A DNA stretch of 64,000 bases from an uncultured Pelagibacteraceae bacterium (GTDB taxonomy: Bacteria; Pseudomonadota; Alphaproteobacteria; Pelagibacterales; Pelagibacteraceae): the NCBI GenBank assembly GCA_902560225.1, contig CACEKT010000003.1:1-64000 (forward strand), read 5' to 3'. This document shows positions 1 to 8,729 of the stretch, piece by piece. The notes beneath the pieces are model-generated. The model was not told the origin of the DNA. It saw nothing but the letters and a program-made list of their open reading frames with translations, and did no database searches. Every line of letters starts with the position of its first letter. Position 1 is the first letter of the stretch. The translations under genes and the position numbers were made by a program.

Positions 1-4
1 AAAG

Positions 5-94
5 ATGGCTAAAAAAAGAAGAAAAGCTGCAAAGAAAACTAAGAAAAAAGCTAAGAAAAAAGCTAAAAAAAAGGCAAAAAAAAGAAGAAGATAG
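5..94 (+). CDS. Lysine/alanine/arginine-rich histone H1-like basic protein (C-terminal end of a longer ORF or a 29-aa ORF)
   Basis: In-frame translation MAKKRRKAAKKTKKKAKKKAKKKAKKRRR* ending at TAG 92-94; upstream is cut by the window edge. Confidence 0.55.
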   Translation: MAKKRRKAAKKTKKKAKKKAKKKAKKRRR

Positions 95-112
95 TAACTT
101 AGTAATCTTTAT

Positions 113-154
113 TAAAAACGCTTCTCATTACAATTTGTATGAGAGGCGTTTTTT
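113..154. terminator. Bidirectional rho-independent terminator between convergent genes
   Basis: Stem AAAACGCTTCTCAT / ATGAGAGGCGTTTT (one G-U pair) followed by a T run, with A-rich sequence on the other side. Confidence 0.8.
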
Positions 155-1059
155 TATTCCTCTAAAACCTCTTCAGTTTCAGGAATTGGCTCATCTGATG
201 TTATCTCAGTAGCTTCACTTTTAGGATTAGCACCAAAAACTTTAGTCTGACTTTCTAAATTTCTTTTTAAAGCTTTATTTAGTTTTTTTTGAGTATCTTC
301 ATAGGAAATATTAAGAATAATTTGAAATTCAGATAAAATTCTTTCATATGCTTTTTCGAATAATTGTCTTTCACTATAAGATTGATCAACCATAAGATCA
401 TCTCCTTTATTAAGATCTCTTACAACTTCAGCTAATTCGTAAATTTTTCCAGATGAAATTTTAGTCTCATATTCTTGAGCCCTTCTACTCCACATAGACC
501 TTTTTATTTTTGGTTTACCCTTAAGGATAGAAATACATTTATTAACTTGGTTTATAGTTGCTAAAGGTCTTAGGTGAGATTGTTTATTTACAGGAACCAT
601 ACCATTAGCCTTATCTTTTTCAAACTTAATTACATAAGTTTCAACATCAATTCCACCTATATTAATTTTTTTAAACTCTGTTATTTGTCCAACTCCATGT
701 TTTGGGTACACAACATAATCTTTTATTTTATATTCTCTTTTTTCACTTTCTTGTTTTTTTACTTTTTTAATTTCTGGTTTGACTTCATTAGTTTTAGAAA
801 TTCTTAAATTATCTATTTTAGTCTCTGTTTTTTTTTCAGTTATTTTTTTTACAACTTTTTTATTTTTAACAGCAACTTTTTTTGCTACTGGTTTACTTTT
901 ACTTTTTTTGGAAACAATTTTTTTTGTTTTTAAATTTTTATTTTTTAAAGTTTTTTTTACTTTACTTACTTTTTTTTTCACTTTTTCCTTACTCTTACTT
1001 TTAAAGATTTTCTTTAAAATATTTTTCGTACTTATTCTGCTCATTTTTAAATTTTTCAT
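154..1059 (-). CDS. CarD/CdnL family transcriptional regulator with lysine-rich N-terminal extension
   Basis: CarD core '[37 protein letters not shown]...'; about 100 aa of Lys-rich sequence precedes it. Start may instead be the Met at 1044. Confidence 0.9.
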   Translation of the reverse strand: MKNLKMSRISTKNILKKIFKSKSKEKVKKKVSKVKKTLKNKNLKTKKIVSKKSKSKPVAKKVAVKNKKVVKKITEKKTETKIDNLRISKTNEVKPEIKKVKKQESEKREYKIKDYVVYPKHGVGQITEFKKINIGGIDVETYVIKFEKDKANGMVPVNKQSHLRPLATINQVNKCISILKGKPKIKRSMWSRRAQEYETKISSGKIYELAEVVRDLNKGDDLMVDQSYSERQLFEKAYERILSEFQIILNISYEDTQKKLNKALKRNLESQTKVFGANPKSEATEITSDEPIPETEEVLEE

Positions 1060-1327
1060 GATCCGTTGGAGGATCTTTTTTTTTATTTATATTTGGCCAG
1101 ATTTCAGAATATTTGGTATTGATTTCCAACCACTTTTCACTTCCAGGTTCTGTATCAGCTACTATAGCGTCCACAGGACATTCTGGTTCGCAAACGCCAC
1201 AATCTATACACTCATCCGGTTTAATTACAAGCATATTTTTACCTTCATAAAAACAGTCCACTGGACAAACATCAACGCAATCAGTTAATTTACATTTAAT
1301 GCATTTGTCGTTAACAATATATGTCAT
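1001..1327 (-). CDS. fdxA: Ferredoxin, FdxA type (7Fe-8S)
   Basis: Two Cys clusters: [21 protein letters not shown] and [16 protein letters not shown]. Confidence 0.92.
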   Translation of the reverse strand: MTYIVNDKCIKCKLTDCVDVCPVDCFYEGKNMLVIKPDECIDCGVCEPECPVDAIVADTEPGSEKWLEINTKYSEIWPNINKKKDPPTDHEKFKNEQNKYEKYFKENL

Positions 1328-1740
1328 TTTAAATTTTCTTTTATAATTCTATTCTTAATATTTCCCATAATTTTACTGTCAATATATAATAGACCAGCAA
1401 GTCGTCTCATCAGATTTGTTTCATATATATCAGCATTTTTGTTTGAATAAATAATTTTCCATAAAGCTTCAACTATCTTTATTTTATCTTCTTCATTTAA
1501 ACTTTTAACTTCCCTGGTAAAATCTAATATTTGATTTGAATTTTTTTCTTTAATTTTTGCTTCCTCAATTATTTGAAGTAAATCATCTTTGGCTAAACCA
1601 AGCTCTAAAAGAGTTTTTTTTATAATTTCTTCCTCATCATTTGAATAGTCTTCATCTATTTTTGCTGCATGTATTAACAAAGCACAAATTTTTATAGAAA
1701 AATTTTTTTTACTTTCAATATTTTGTTTTTTAAAAAACAT
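1324..1740 (-). CDS. TerB-like (tellurite-resistance/DjlA-type helical) domain protein
   Basis: Acidic helical '[24 protein letters not shown]' and '[18 protein letters not shown]' patterns typical of the TerB family. Confidence 0.7.
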   Translation of the reverse strand: MFFKKQNIESKKNFSIKICALLIHAAKIDEDYSNDEEEIIKKTLLELGLAKDDLLQIIEEAKIKEKNSNQILDFTREVKSLNEEDKIKIVEALWKIIYSNKNADIYETNLMRRLAGLLYIDSKIMGNIKNRIIKENLK

Positions 1741-1745
1741 TTAAA

Positions 1746-4226
1746 TTATCCAAGGTTTAGGTTTTTTAATACTTGAAATGGATTTTCACTTGAAACTTTT
1801 TTATTTTGAGTTTTTTCAAATTTTTTAATAGGACTATATTTAAAAAATGTCTCATTATTTTTGTCGAAAACCTTATAACCCATTTTATGTAGCAGTTTAA
1901 TGAAATTATCTTTACTACAGCCTAAAAGATTTAACATTTCTGGGATCATTTTTATTTCTTTCTTTTCTTTTGAGTCAGAATTTATTATTAGCATAAATAA
2001 TCTTTCTAGAATATCAATCCTAACAAACAATGTGTCAAATTTTTCAAACCCACAAAGAAGCATAAAATTTTTATTTTTTGAGTCTTTATCATCTAAAAAA
2101 TTTAATCCAAATGTAGGTGGTTTTAAATTATAATATTTCTGATGGAAATTTTTCCATAATAATGTTCTTAAAGACACTGCCTCTGGCTTAATTAGCTGAT
2201 ATAAAAAAACATGATATCTTCCAAATTTTACACCTAATTCTCTCAGAATTTTTCTTTCATTTTGTTCAAGAGATTTTAAATAATCAGAAACCTGTTCTCT
2301 TTTTAATACCCCGTTATTTTCGTATAATTGATAGGCTAAAGCTTTAATTGAAGAATTTTTTTCATTAATATTTTTTAGCTCAATAAGACTTTTTAAAACT
2401 GTGTTAATTTTATTTTGAACCCATTTATTTATATATTCACTTAACTTTTGCCTTTGGTTTTGTTCTAAAATTTCATCTACAATTAGTTCAAAATTAGGAT
2501 TTAAATAATTATTTCCTTTAGATAGTTTTGCTATAGGAAAATTATTCCAATAAATTTTAAAATCATCATTTAGCTCAATTAAACCAGTATCAATAATTAT
2601 TTGTACTCTTTTTTCAAGTTCAGGACCTATTGTCTGTCTAGCTGCTTTTTTTAGTGACTTAATATCTGTTTCTAATGAACCTTTTTTTAAATCTAGTTCT
2701 AGCTTAAGACCATTTATTTTTCCGATAAACTGTTTGTCGATTATTACATTATTATTTTCTAAAATTTCTGTTTTAAATTCCATATTTTGTTTTAAACCCC
2801 GCACAAGAACGCTTGCTCTTTTATCTATAAATGTTTTAGTTAATTCTTCATGAAGTCTATCCGAAAGTTTATCTTCTAAATATTTTGTTTTTTCAATCCA
2901 ATAATTTTGATTTTCTGTCCAATTATTTTTATTTGAAACATAAGACCAAGTCCTAACATTTGCAATTCTATTTGATAAAGAATCTACATTTCCTTCAAGT
3001 TTATCAAGTTTCATTAGCTGTAATCTCATATAATCATCATTAATTTGTCCATTTTTACTATTTAAAAAATTAAAAACATTACTGATGACCTCATAATGAT
3101 TCCCATAAGTTTTTTTAACAAAATCTGGTATTTGGCAACATTCCCATAAAAGATTTAATATTTTTTTATCAAACTTTAAATTAATGAAGCTTTTTTCTTT
3201 TAAAAAATACTTTAAAGCTTTTTCATCTTCACATTCGTGGATTTTTCTTAACCATCCCATTTGAGGTTTTTCCTCTAAGGATTTAATCAAACTTACAGGA
3301 TTATTAAAGTTTAAATTAGAATTTCTCCAAAATAAAGTTCGAATTTCTTCAAATTTATGGTTTTCTAATAGTTCAACATCTTCAGCAGTTATATCTTTAC
3401 AATCTCCAGTAATACCAAAGCTGCCGTCATTTAAATATCTACCAGCTCTTCCAGCAATTTGACCTATTTCAGATAGGTTTAATTTTCTTAATTTTTTTCC
3501 ATCAAATTTCTTAAGATTAGAAAAATAAACATTATCCAAATCCATATTAATTCCCATTCCTATTGCATCAGTCGCTACTAAAAAATCTACATCACCTGAT
3601 TGATACAAATGAACTTGAGCATTTCTTGTTTTGGGACTTAATGAACCCATTACGATTGCAGCACCACCTTTTTGTCTTCTAATTAACTCTGCTATTGCAT
3701 AAACTTCTTCGGAAGAAAAAGCTATTATAGCAGTTTTTCTGTTTAATCTTGAAATTTTTTTATGACCTGTATATGTAAGTTTGGATAAACGTTTTCTATT
3801 TATAAACTCTATATCTCCATCTAACTTTGAAATTATACTTTTAATCGTATTAGAACCCATAAACATAGTAAGTTTTTCACCTCTCATGTTTAAAAGTCTA
3901 TCTGTAAAAATATGTCCCCTTTCGTGGTCAGCACACATTTGTATTTCATCAACTCCGACAAACTCTAAATGCTTATCAATTGGCATAGACTCAACTGTAC
4001 ATAAAAAATATTTAGCATTAGTAGGAATAATTTTTTCTTCACCTGTTATTAAAGCAACTTTATCTAAACTAATTTTTTTAATTATTTTGTCATATACTTC
4101 TCTGGCCAATAATCTTAAGGGAAAACCAATCATGCCACTTTCAAAAGAGAGCATAGTTTCTATCGCAAGATGCGTTTTGCCAGTATTAGTTGGACCTAGA
4201 ACAGCTGTGATTTTATGATTTATCAT
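1746..4226 (-). CDS. Suv3-like ATP-dependent helicase
   Basis: Walker A GPTNTGKT, DEIQ motif, 'GAAIVMGSLSPKTRNAQVHLYQSGDVDFLVATDAIGMGINM', QIAGRAGR motif VI. Confidence 0.88.
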   Translation of the reverse strand: MINHKITAVLGPTNTGKTHLAIETMLSFESGMIGFPLRLLAREVYDKIIKKISLDKVALITGEEKIIPTNAKYFLCTVESMPIDKHLEFVGVDEIQMCADHERGHIFTDRLLNMRGEKLTMFMGSNTIKSIISKLDGDIEFINRKRLSKLTYTGHKKISRLNRKTAIIAFSSEEVYAIAELIRRQKGGAAIVMGSLSPKTRNAQVHLYQSGDVDFLVATDAIGMGINMDLDNVYFSNLKKFDGKKLRKLNLSEIGQIAGRAGRYLNDGSFGITGDCKDITAEDVELLENHKFEEIRTLFWRNSNLNFNNPVSLIKSLEEKPQMGWLRKIHECEDEKALKYFLKEKSFINLKFDKKILNLLWECCQIPDFVKKTYGNHYEVISNVFNFLNSKNGQINDDYMRLQLMKLDKLEGNVDSLSNRIANVRTWSYVSNKNNWTENQNYWIEKTKYLEDKLSDRLHEELTKTFIDKRASVLVRGLKQNMEFKTEILENNNVIIDKQFIGKINGLKLELDLKKGSLETDIKSLKKAARQTIGPELEKRVQIIIDTGLIELNDDFKIYWNNFPIAKLSKGNNYLNPNFELIVDEILEQNQRQKLSEYINKWVQNKINTVLKSLIELKNINEKNSSIKALAYQLYENNGVLKREQVSDYLKSLEQNERKILRELGVKFGRYHVFLYQLIKPEAVSLRTLLWKNFHQKYYNLKPPTFGLNFLDDKDSKNKNFMLLCGFEKFDTLFVRIDILERLFMLIINSDSKEKKEIKMIPEMLNLLGCSKDNFIKLLHKMGYKVFDKNNETFFKYSPIKKFEKTQNKKVSSENPFQVLKNLNLG

Positions 4227-4386
4227 TTCTATCTTTGGTGTACCTTTTTTTTAACCTACAACATGTTGTTACTCATAAAGAACAAAAATAGACTAAAACA
4301 TGACCGAATCGCAGTGAAAAAAGTTCTCATTTTGCTTATTAACTATAGTTAGATTAACATAAATAAGGTTAATTCTATAATAGTAA

Positions 4387-6354
4387 ATGCAAAAAAATAT
4401 GACCAAAAAACTTTGGGAAGCTTCTTTAAAACAAAAAAAAAATTCAAACTTATTTGAATTTGAAAAGTTTTTAACAAAAAAATTTAATTATACATCCCAG
4501 CTAGATTATGAAAAATTGTTTAATTGGACAATAAAAAATCTAAAATTATTCTGGTCTTCAATTTGGGAATATTCAAAAATTAAAGGTATTAAAAATGATA
4601 GATTTTATCTTCCTAAAGAAATTATTAAAAGTAAATTTTTAATAAAATCCAAATTAAATTATGCAGAAAACTTATTGCCTAAAAGTGATAACTCAAAAGC
4701 TGTTACATTTATTAGCGAAAGTGGATACCGAGAAGAAAAATCTTGGAAAGATCTGAATAAAAACACATTAAAATTAATTAATTTTTTAAAAAAAATTAAA
4801 ATTAAAGAAAATGATAGAGTTGCAGCATATACAGTAAATCAAATAGAAACTGTAGAGAGTTTTTTAGCAACTAGTGCTTTAGGTGCAATATGGTCTTCAT
4901 GCTCTCCAGATTTTGGTTCACAAGGAGTTATAGAAAGATTTTCACAAATTAGACCAAAATTATTAATTATTACTGATAGATATTATTATAATGGTAAAGA
5001 GATAAATATTCTTGAAAGATTACCAACTATTCTGAAAAATATTAAATCTATTAAAAATGTTCTTATCATCAGCTATCCAGGTAAAAAAAACTTAAGGCAA
5101 AAAAAAATTAAAGGAATAAAAATTTTTTACTACAATAAACTGAATGATAAAAAAGAAAAAAAAATTACATTTAAAAAATATGATTTTGATAAAGAATTAG
5201 CAATTTTATATTCAAGTGGCACAACAGGTAAACCAAAATGTATTTGCCATAGAGCTGGTGGAGTTTTGTTGCAACATCTTAAAGAACATAAGTTGCATTG
5301 TGATATAAAAGAGGGTGATAATGTTTTCTATTTTACCACTTGTGGATGGATGATGTGGAATTGGTTAATGACTTTTTTAGCATCTAAAGCATCTATAGTA
5401 CTATTTGATGGATTTCCGATGTATAAAAAAAATGATTTATTACTAAAAATAGCTGAAAAAGAAAAAATTTCTCTATTTGGTATAAGTGCCAAATATATAG
5501 ACCAATTAAAAAAGCTTAATTTAAATATAAAAAATAAATATAAATTAAAGTATCTAAAAATTATCTGTTCTACTGGATCACCTTTATCTTCTCATGGTTT
5601 TAATTATATTTATAAAAATATAAAAAAAGATGTTCATTTAGCATCCATAGCAGGTGGAACAGATTTAGTCTCATGCTTTGTATTAGGAAATATATATTCA
5701 CCTGTTTTTAAAGGTCAAATTCAAAATAATGGTTTAGGAATGAACACGGATGTTTTTTCTGATAGTGGAAAATCTATAATTAACAGAAAAGGTGAGCTAG
5801 TTTGTAAATCACCATTCCCATCAATGCCAATTTATTTTTGGAATGATAGAGATAATAAAAAATATAAGTCTGCATATTTTAAAAAATTTAAAAATATTTG
5901 GCATCATGGAGATTATGCAGAAAGAAAAACTAATGGTGGATATGTAATTTATGGAAGATCAGATACTACTTTAAATCCTGGAGGTGTCAGATTGGGTACT
6001 GCAGAGATATACTCTGAGGTCGAAAAATTTAAAGAAATTAAAGAGTCTATTGTTGTAGGACAATCTTGGGATAATGATGTTAGAATAATCTTATTTATTG
6101 TTATGAGTAAAAATTTTTTACTAACAGATATACTATTGAATAAAATAAAAAAACAAATTAGAAAAAATGCTTCCCCAAGGCATGTTCCAAGTAAAATAAT
6201 TGTTGTAAAAGATATTCCTAGAACAAAAAGTGGTAAGTTGGTTGAGCTTGCAGTTAAAAATACGATAGAAGGTAGTAAGATAAAAAATATAGAAGCTTTA
6301 GCAAATCCAGAAGCATTAAAGCAGTTTAAGAATTTAAAGGAATTAGCTAATTAG
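4387..6354 (+). CDS. Acetoacetate--CoA ligase
   Basis: ANL superfamily motif YSSGTTGKPKCI; N-terminal 'IWEYSKIKG' and 'AENLLP' typical of acetoacetyl-CoA synthetase; C-terminal 'PRTKSGKLVELAVK'. Confidence 0.88.
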   Translation: MQKNMTKKLWEASLKQKKNSNLFEFEKFLTKKFNYTSQLDYEKLFNWTIKNLKLFWSSIWEYSKIKGIKNDRFYLPKEIIKSKFLIKSKLNYAENLLPKSDNSKAVTFISESGYREEKSWKDLNKNTLKLINFLKKIKIKENDRVAAYTVNQIETVESFLATSALGAIWSSCSPDFGSQGVIERFSQIRPKLLIITDRYYYNGKEINILERLPTILKNIKSIKNVLIISYPGKKNLRQKKIKGIKIFYYNKLNDKKEKKITFKKYDFDKELAILYSSGTTGKPKCICHRAGGVLLQHLKEHKLHCDIKEGDNVFYFTTCGWMMWNWLMTFLASKASIVLFDGFPMYKKNDLLLKIAEKEKISLFGISAKYIDQLKKLNLNIKNKYKLKYLKIICSTGSPLSSHGFNYIYKNIKKDVHLASIAGGTDLVSCFVLGNIYSPVFKGQIQNNGLGMNTDVFSDSGKSIINRKGELVCKSPFPSMPIYFWNDRDNKKYKSAYFKKFKNIWHHGDYAERKTNGGYVIYGRSDTTLNPGGVRLGTAEIYSEVEKFKEIKESIVVGQSWDNDVRIILFIVMSKNFLLTDILLNKIKKQIRKNASPRHVPSKIIVVKDIPRTKSGKLVELAVKNTIEGSKIKNIEALANPEALKQFKNLKELAN

Positions 6355-7581
6355 ATGTTAAAAAACTTAATTAAAAATTTAAATCCTTCTTCTACCTTAA
6401 TGATCAACGAAACCTCAAAGCAAATGGAGGATCAAGGAAAGAAAATATTTAAATTTGGTTTTGGACAATCACCTTTTACAGTGCCGCAAGATATTGTTGA
6501 GGAGCTAAAAAACAACGCATATCAAAACAAATATTTACCCATGCAAGGTCTTTTTCAATTAAGAGAAGCAGTAGCAAAATACACATCTACAAAGAAAAAT
6601 TATGAATACAATTCTGATAATGTAATTATCGGACCCGGCTCTAAGGAATTAATGTTTTTGTTACAAATTATTTTTGATGGTGAAATTATACTACCAGCAC
6701 CTAGTTGGGTTTCTTATGCGCCACAAGCAATTTTGGGTAGAAATAAAATCCAAATACTTCAAACAAAAAGAGAGAATAACTGGTTCCCTAATGGTCAAGA
6801 AATTGAAGAAATAATTTTAAAAGACAAAAAGAAAAATTACCTTTTATTTCTAAATTCACCAAATAATCCTTCTGGACAAGTATGTAAAAAGTTAGACGAA
6901 ATTTCAAATATTGCTAAAAAATACAACCTTATCATTTTATCAGATGAGATATATTCTGAATTAGCATTTAGAGAAAATTTTAAATCTATCTCAAATTTTT
7001 GTCCAGAAAAAACAATTATAAGCACAGGCATTAGCAAATGGTGTGGTGCTGGTGGATGGAGATTAGGTTATTTTATAATACCTAATGAATTAAGTGAGAT
7101 AAAAAAGATGATTAATGTATTAGCAAGCGAAACATTTTCAGCAGTAAGTGCTCCTATTCAATATGCAGCTATAAAAGCTTATGAAAATGACCATACAAAA
7201 TATATTAAAAAGTCTAAAAATATTTTAAGTTCGGTTGGTAAATATGTTTACTTAAATTTAAAGTCCAATAAAGTTTTGATTAGTGAACCACAAGGAGGTT
7301 TTTATATGATGCCAGAATTTTTAAATAATAAGTTTAAAACTTCATCTGAAATGTGTGATAGTATATTAAAGGATACTGGAGTAGCATTGTTACCAGGATC
7401 TGATTTTGGTTTTAACTTAAATAAAATGTTAGCTAGATTAAGCTTTACAGATTTTAATGGTCAAGAATTTATGGAAGGAATTGATGACGATAAATTAATT
7501 GATGAAATTACTATAAATAAATTTGCACCAAAAATAGTAGAAGGTGTAGAAAAGTTAAAAAAGTGGTCAGAATCACTGTAA
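6355..7581 (+). CDS. Class I/II pyridoxal phosphate-dependent aminotransferase
   Basis: SPNNPSG, SDEIYSEL and SKWCGAGGWRLGY (PLP-lysine region) motifs. Confidence 0.9.
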   Translation: MLKNLIKNLNPSSTLMINETSKQMEDQGKKIFKFGFGQSPFTVPQDIVEELKNNAYQNKYLPMQGLFQLREAVAKYTSTKKNYEYNSDNVIIGPGSKELMFLLQIIFDGEIILPAPSWVSYAPQAILGRNKIQILQTKRENNWFPNGQEIEEIILKDKKKNYLLFLNSPNNPSGQVCKKLDEISNIAKKYNLIILSDEIYSELAFRENFKSISNFCPEKTIISTGISKWCGAGGWRLGYFIIPNELSEIKKMINVLASETFSAVSAPIQYAAIKAYENDHTKYIKKSKNILSSVGKYVYLNLKSNKVLISEPQGGFYMMPEFLNNKFKTSSEMCDSILKDTGVALLPGSDFGFNLNKMLARLSFTDFNGQEFMEGIDDDKLIDEITINKFAPKIVEGVEKLKKWSESL

Positions 7582-7651
7582 AATCTGGCTATACATGTCT
7601 AATAAATTTCTGTTAAGATTAATTAATAAAAATAACGATATAGGGGGAAAA

Positions 7652-8656
7652 ATGAAAAAAATAATAACATCTCTATCAAGTGCTCTATTGATACTGGCAG
7701 CATCATTATCTTTTACAAGTGTTGCAAAATCAGCAGAGTTTTTTACGATAGGAACTGGCGGACCTACTGGAGTATATTTCCAAACAGGTAACGCAATTTG
7801 TAAAATGTTGCATAAATCTGCGATTGCCAAAGAACATGGAAGAAAAAAGGGTATTGATAAGGCTTACAGATGTACAGCACCTTCAACTGGTGGATCAAAT
7901 TATAATATTGGTCAAATAGCTGCTGGTGAATTTCAATTTGGTGTTGCTCAGTCTGATTGGCAATATCATGCTGTAAATGGATCTAGTAAGTGGGAAGGAA
8001 AACAGTTTAAAGGTTTAAGAGCTGTATTTTCTGTTCACAATGAACCTTTTCAAATTTGGGCAAGAAAAAAAGCTAAGATAAAAGATTTTGCTGGTTTAAA
8101 AGGAAAAGTTGTTAATATCGGTAACCCTGGTTCAGGTCAAAGAGGTACAATGGAAGAGCTTATGAAAGCAAAAGGAGTTGATAATAGTTTCTTCAAATCA
8201 ACTACTGAACTAACTTCTTCTGAGCAAGTAAAAGCTTTGTGCGATGGTAAAATTGATGCTTTTGGTTATTCTGTAGGATTTCCAAATGGTGCTATGGAAC
8301 AAGCGGCAACTTGTGCAGCTAAAGCTTCACCTATTAATTTAACTGGATCTGAAGTTCAAGGTTTAATTGATGGTGCGGATTATTATGCAAAAGCTGTAAT
8401 TCCTAAAGGTACTTATACAGGGCAAAAGAAAGACGCTACTACTTTTGGTGTCAAAGCTACTGTCGTTACAAGTAATGCAGTTGAAGCTGATCTTGTTTAT
8501 TTAGTTGTTAAAGCAGTATTTGAAAATTTTGACGATTTCAGAAAACAACATCCTGCTTTCTCTTCACTTAAAAAAGAAGATATGATTGCTGATGGTTTAT
8601 CAGCTCCACTTCATGAAGGTGCTAAGAGATATTATAAAGAAGTTGGATTAATGTAA
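7652..8656 (+). CDS. TAXI family TRAP transporter solute-binding protein
   Basis: Signal peptide, then 'EFFTIGTGGPTGVYFQTGNAICKML'; 7652 ATG preferred because of the upstream AGGGGG (track ORF begins at 7595). Confidence 0.92.
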   Translation: MKKIITSLSSALLILAASLSFTSVAKSAEFFTIGTGGPTGVYFQTGNAICKMLHKSAIAKEHGRKKGIDKAYRCTAPSTGGSNYNIGQIAAGEFQFGVAQSDWQYHAVNGSSKWEGKQFKGLRAVFSVHNEPFQIWARKKAKIKDFAGLKGKVVNIGNPGSGQRGTMEELMKAKGVDNSFFKSTTELTSSEQVKALCDGKIDAFGYSVGFPNGAMEQAATCAAKASPINLTGSEVQGLIDGADYYAKAVIPKGTYTGQKKDATTFGVKATVVTSNAVEADLVYLVVKAVFENFDDFRKQHPAFSSLKKEDMIADGLSAPLHEGAKRYYKEVGLM

Positions 8657-8676
8657 TTTGACAATTTAACTTAATT

Positions 8677-8709
8677 AAAAGGCCTGATTTTTATCGGGCC
8701 TTTTTTTTA
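8677..8709 (+). terminator. Rho-independent terminator
   Basis: AAAAGGCCTGATTTTTATCGGGCCTTTTTTTT: stem GGCCTGAT/ATCGGGCC plus T tract. Confidence 0.88.
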
Positions 8710-8729
8710 TAATAGGGTATCTTTTTATA

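Noticed and set aside
574-1288. Plus-strand ORFs 574-807 and 779-1288
   Set aside because: Phe/Leu-rich antisense shadows of the Lys-rich carD and fdxA genes; no recognisable domain or RBS.
3781-4218. 145-aa plus-strand ORF opposite the helicase
   Set aside because: Antisense shadow of the conserved helicase core; codon periodicity belongs to the minus-strand gene.
7573-7830. 85-aa minus ORF opposite the TAXI protein start
   Set aside because: Fully antisense to the signal peptide and N-terminus of a well-supported gene.
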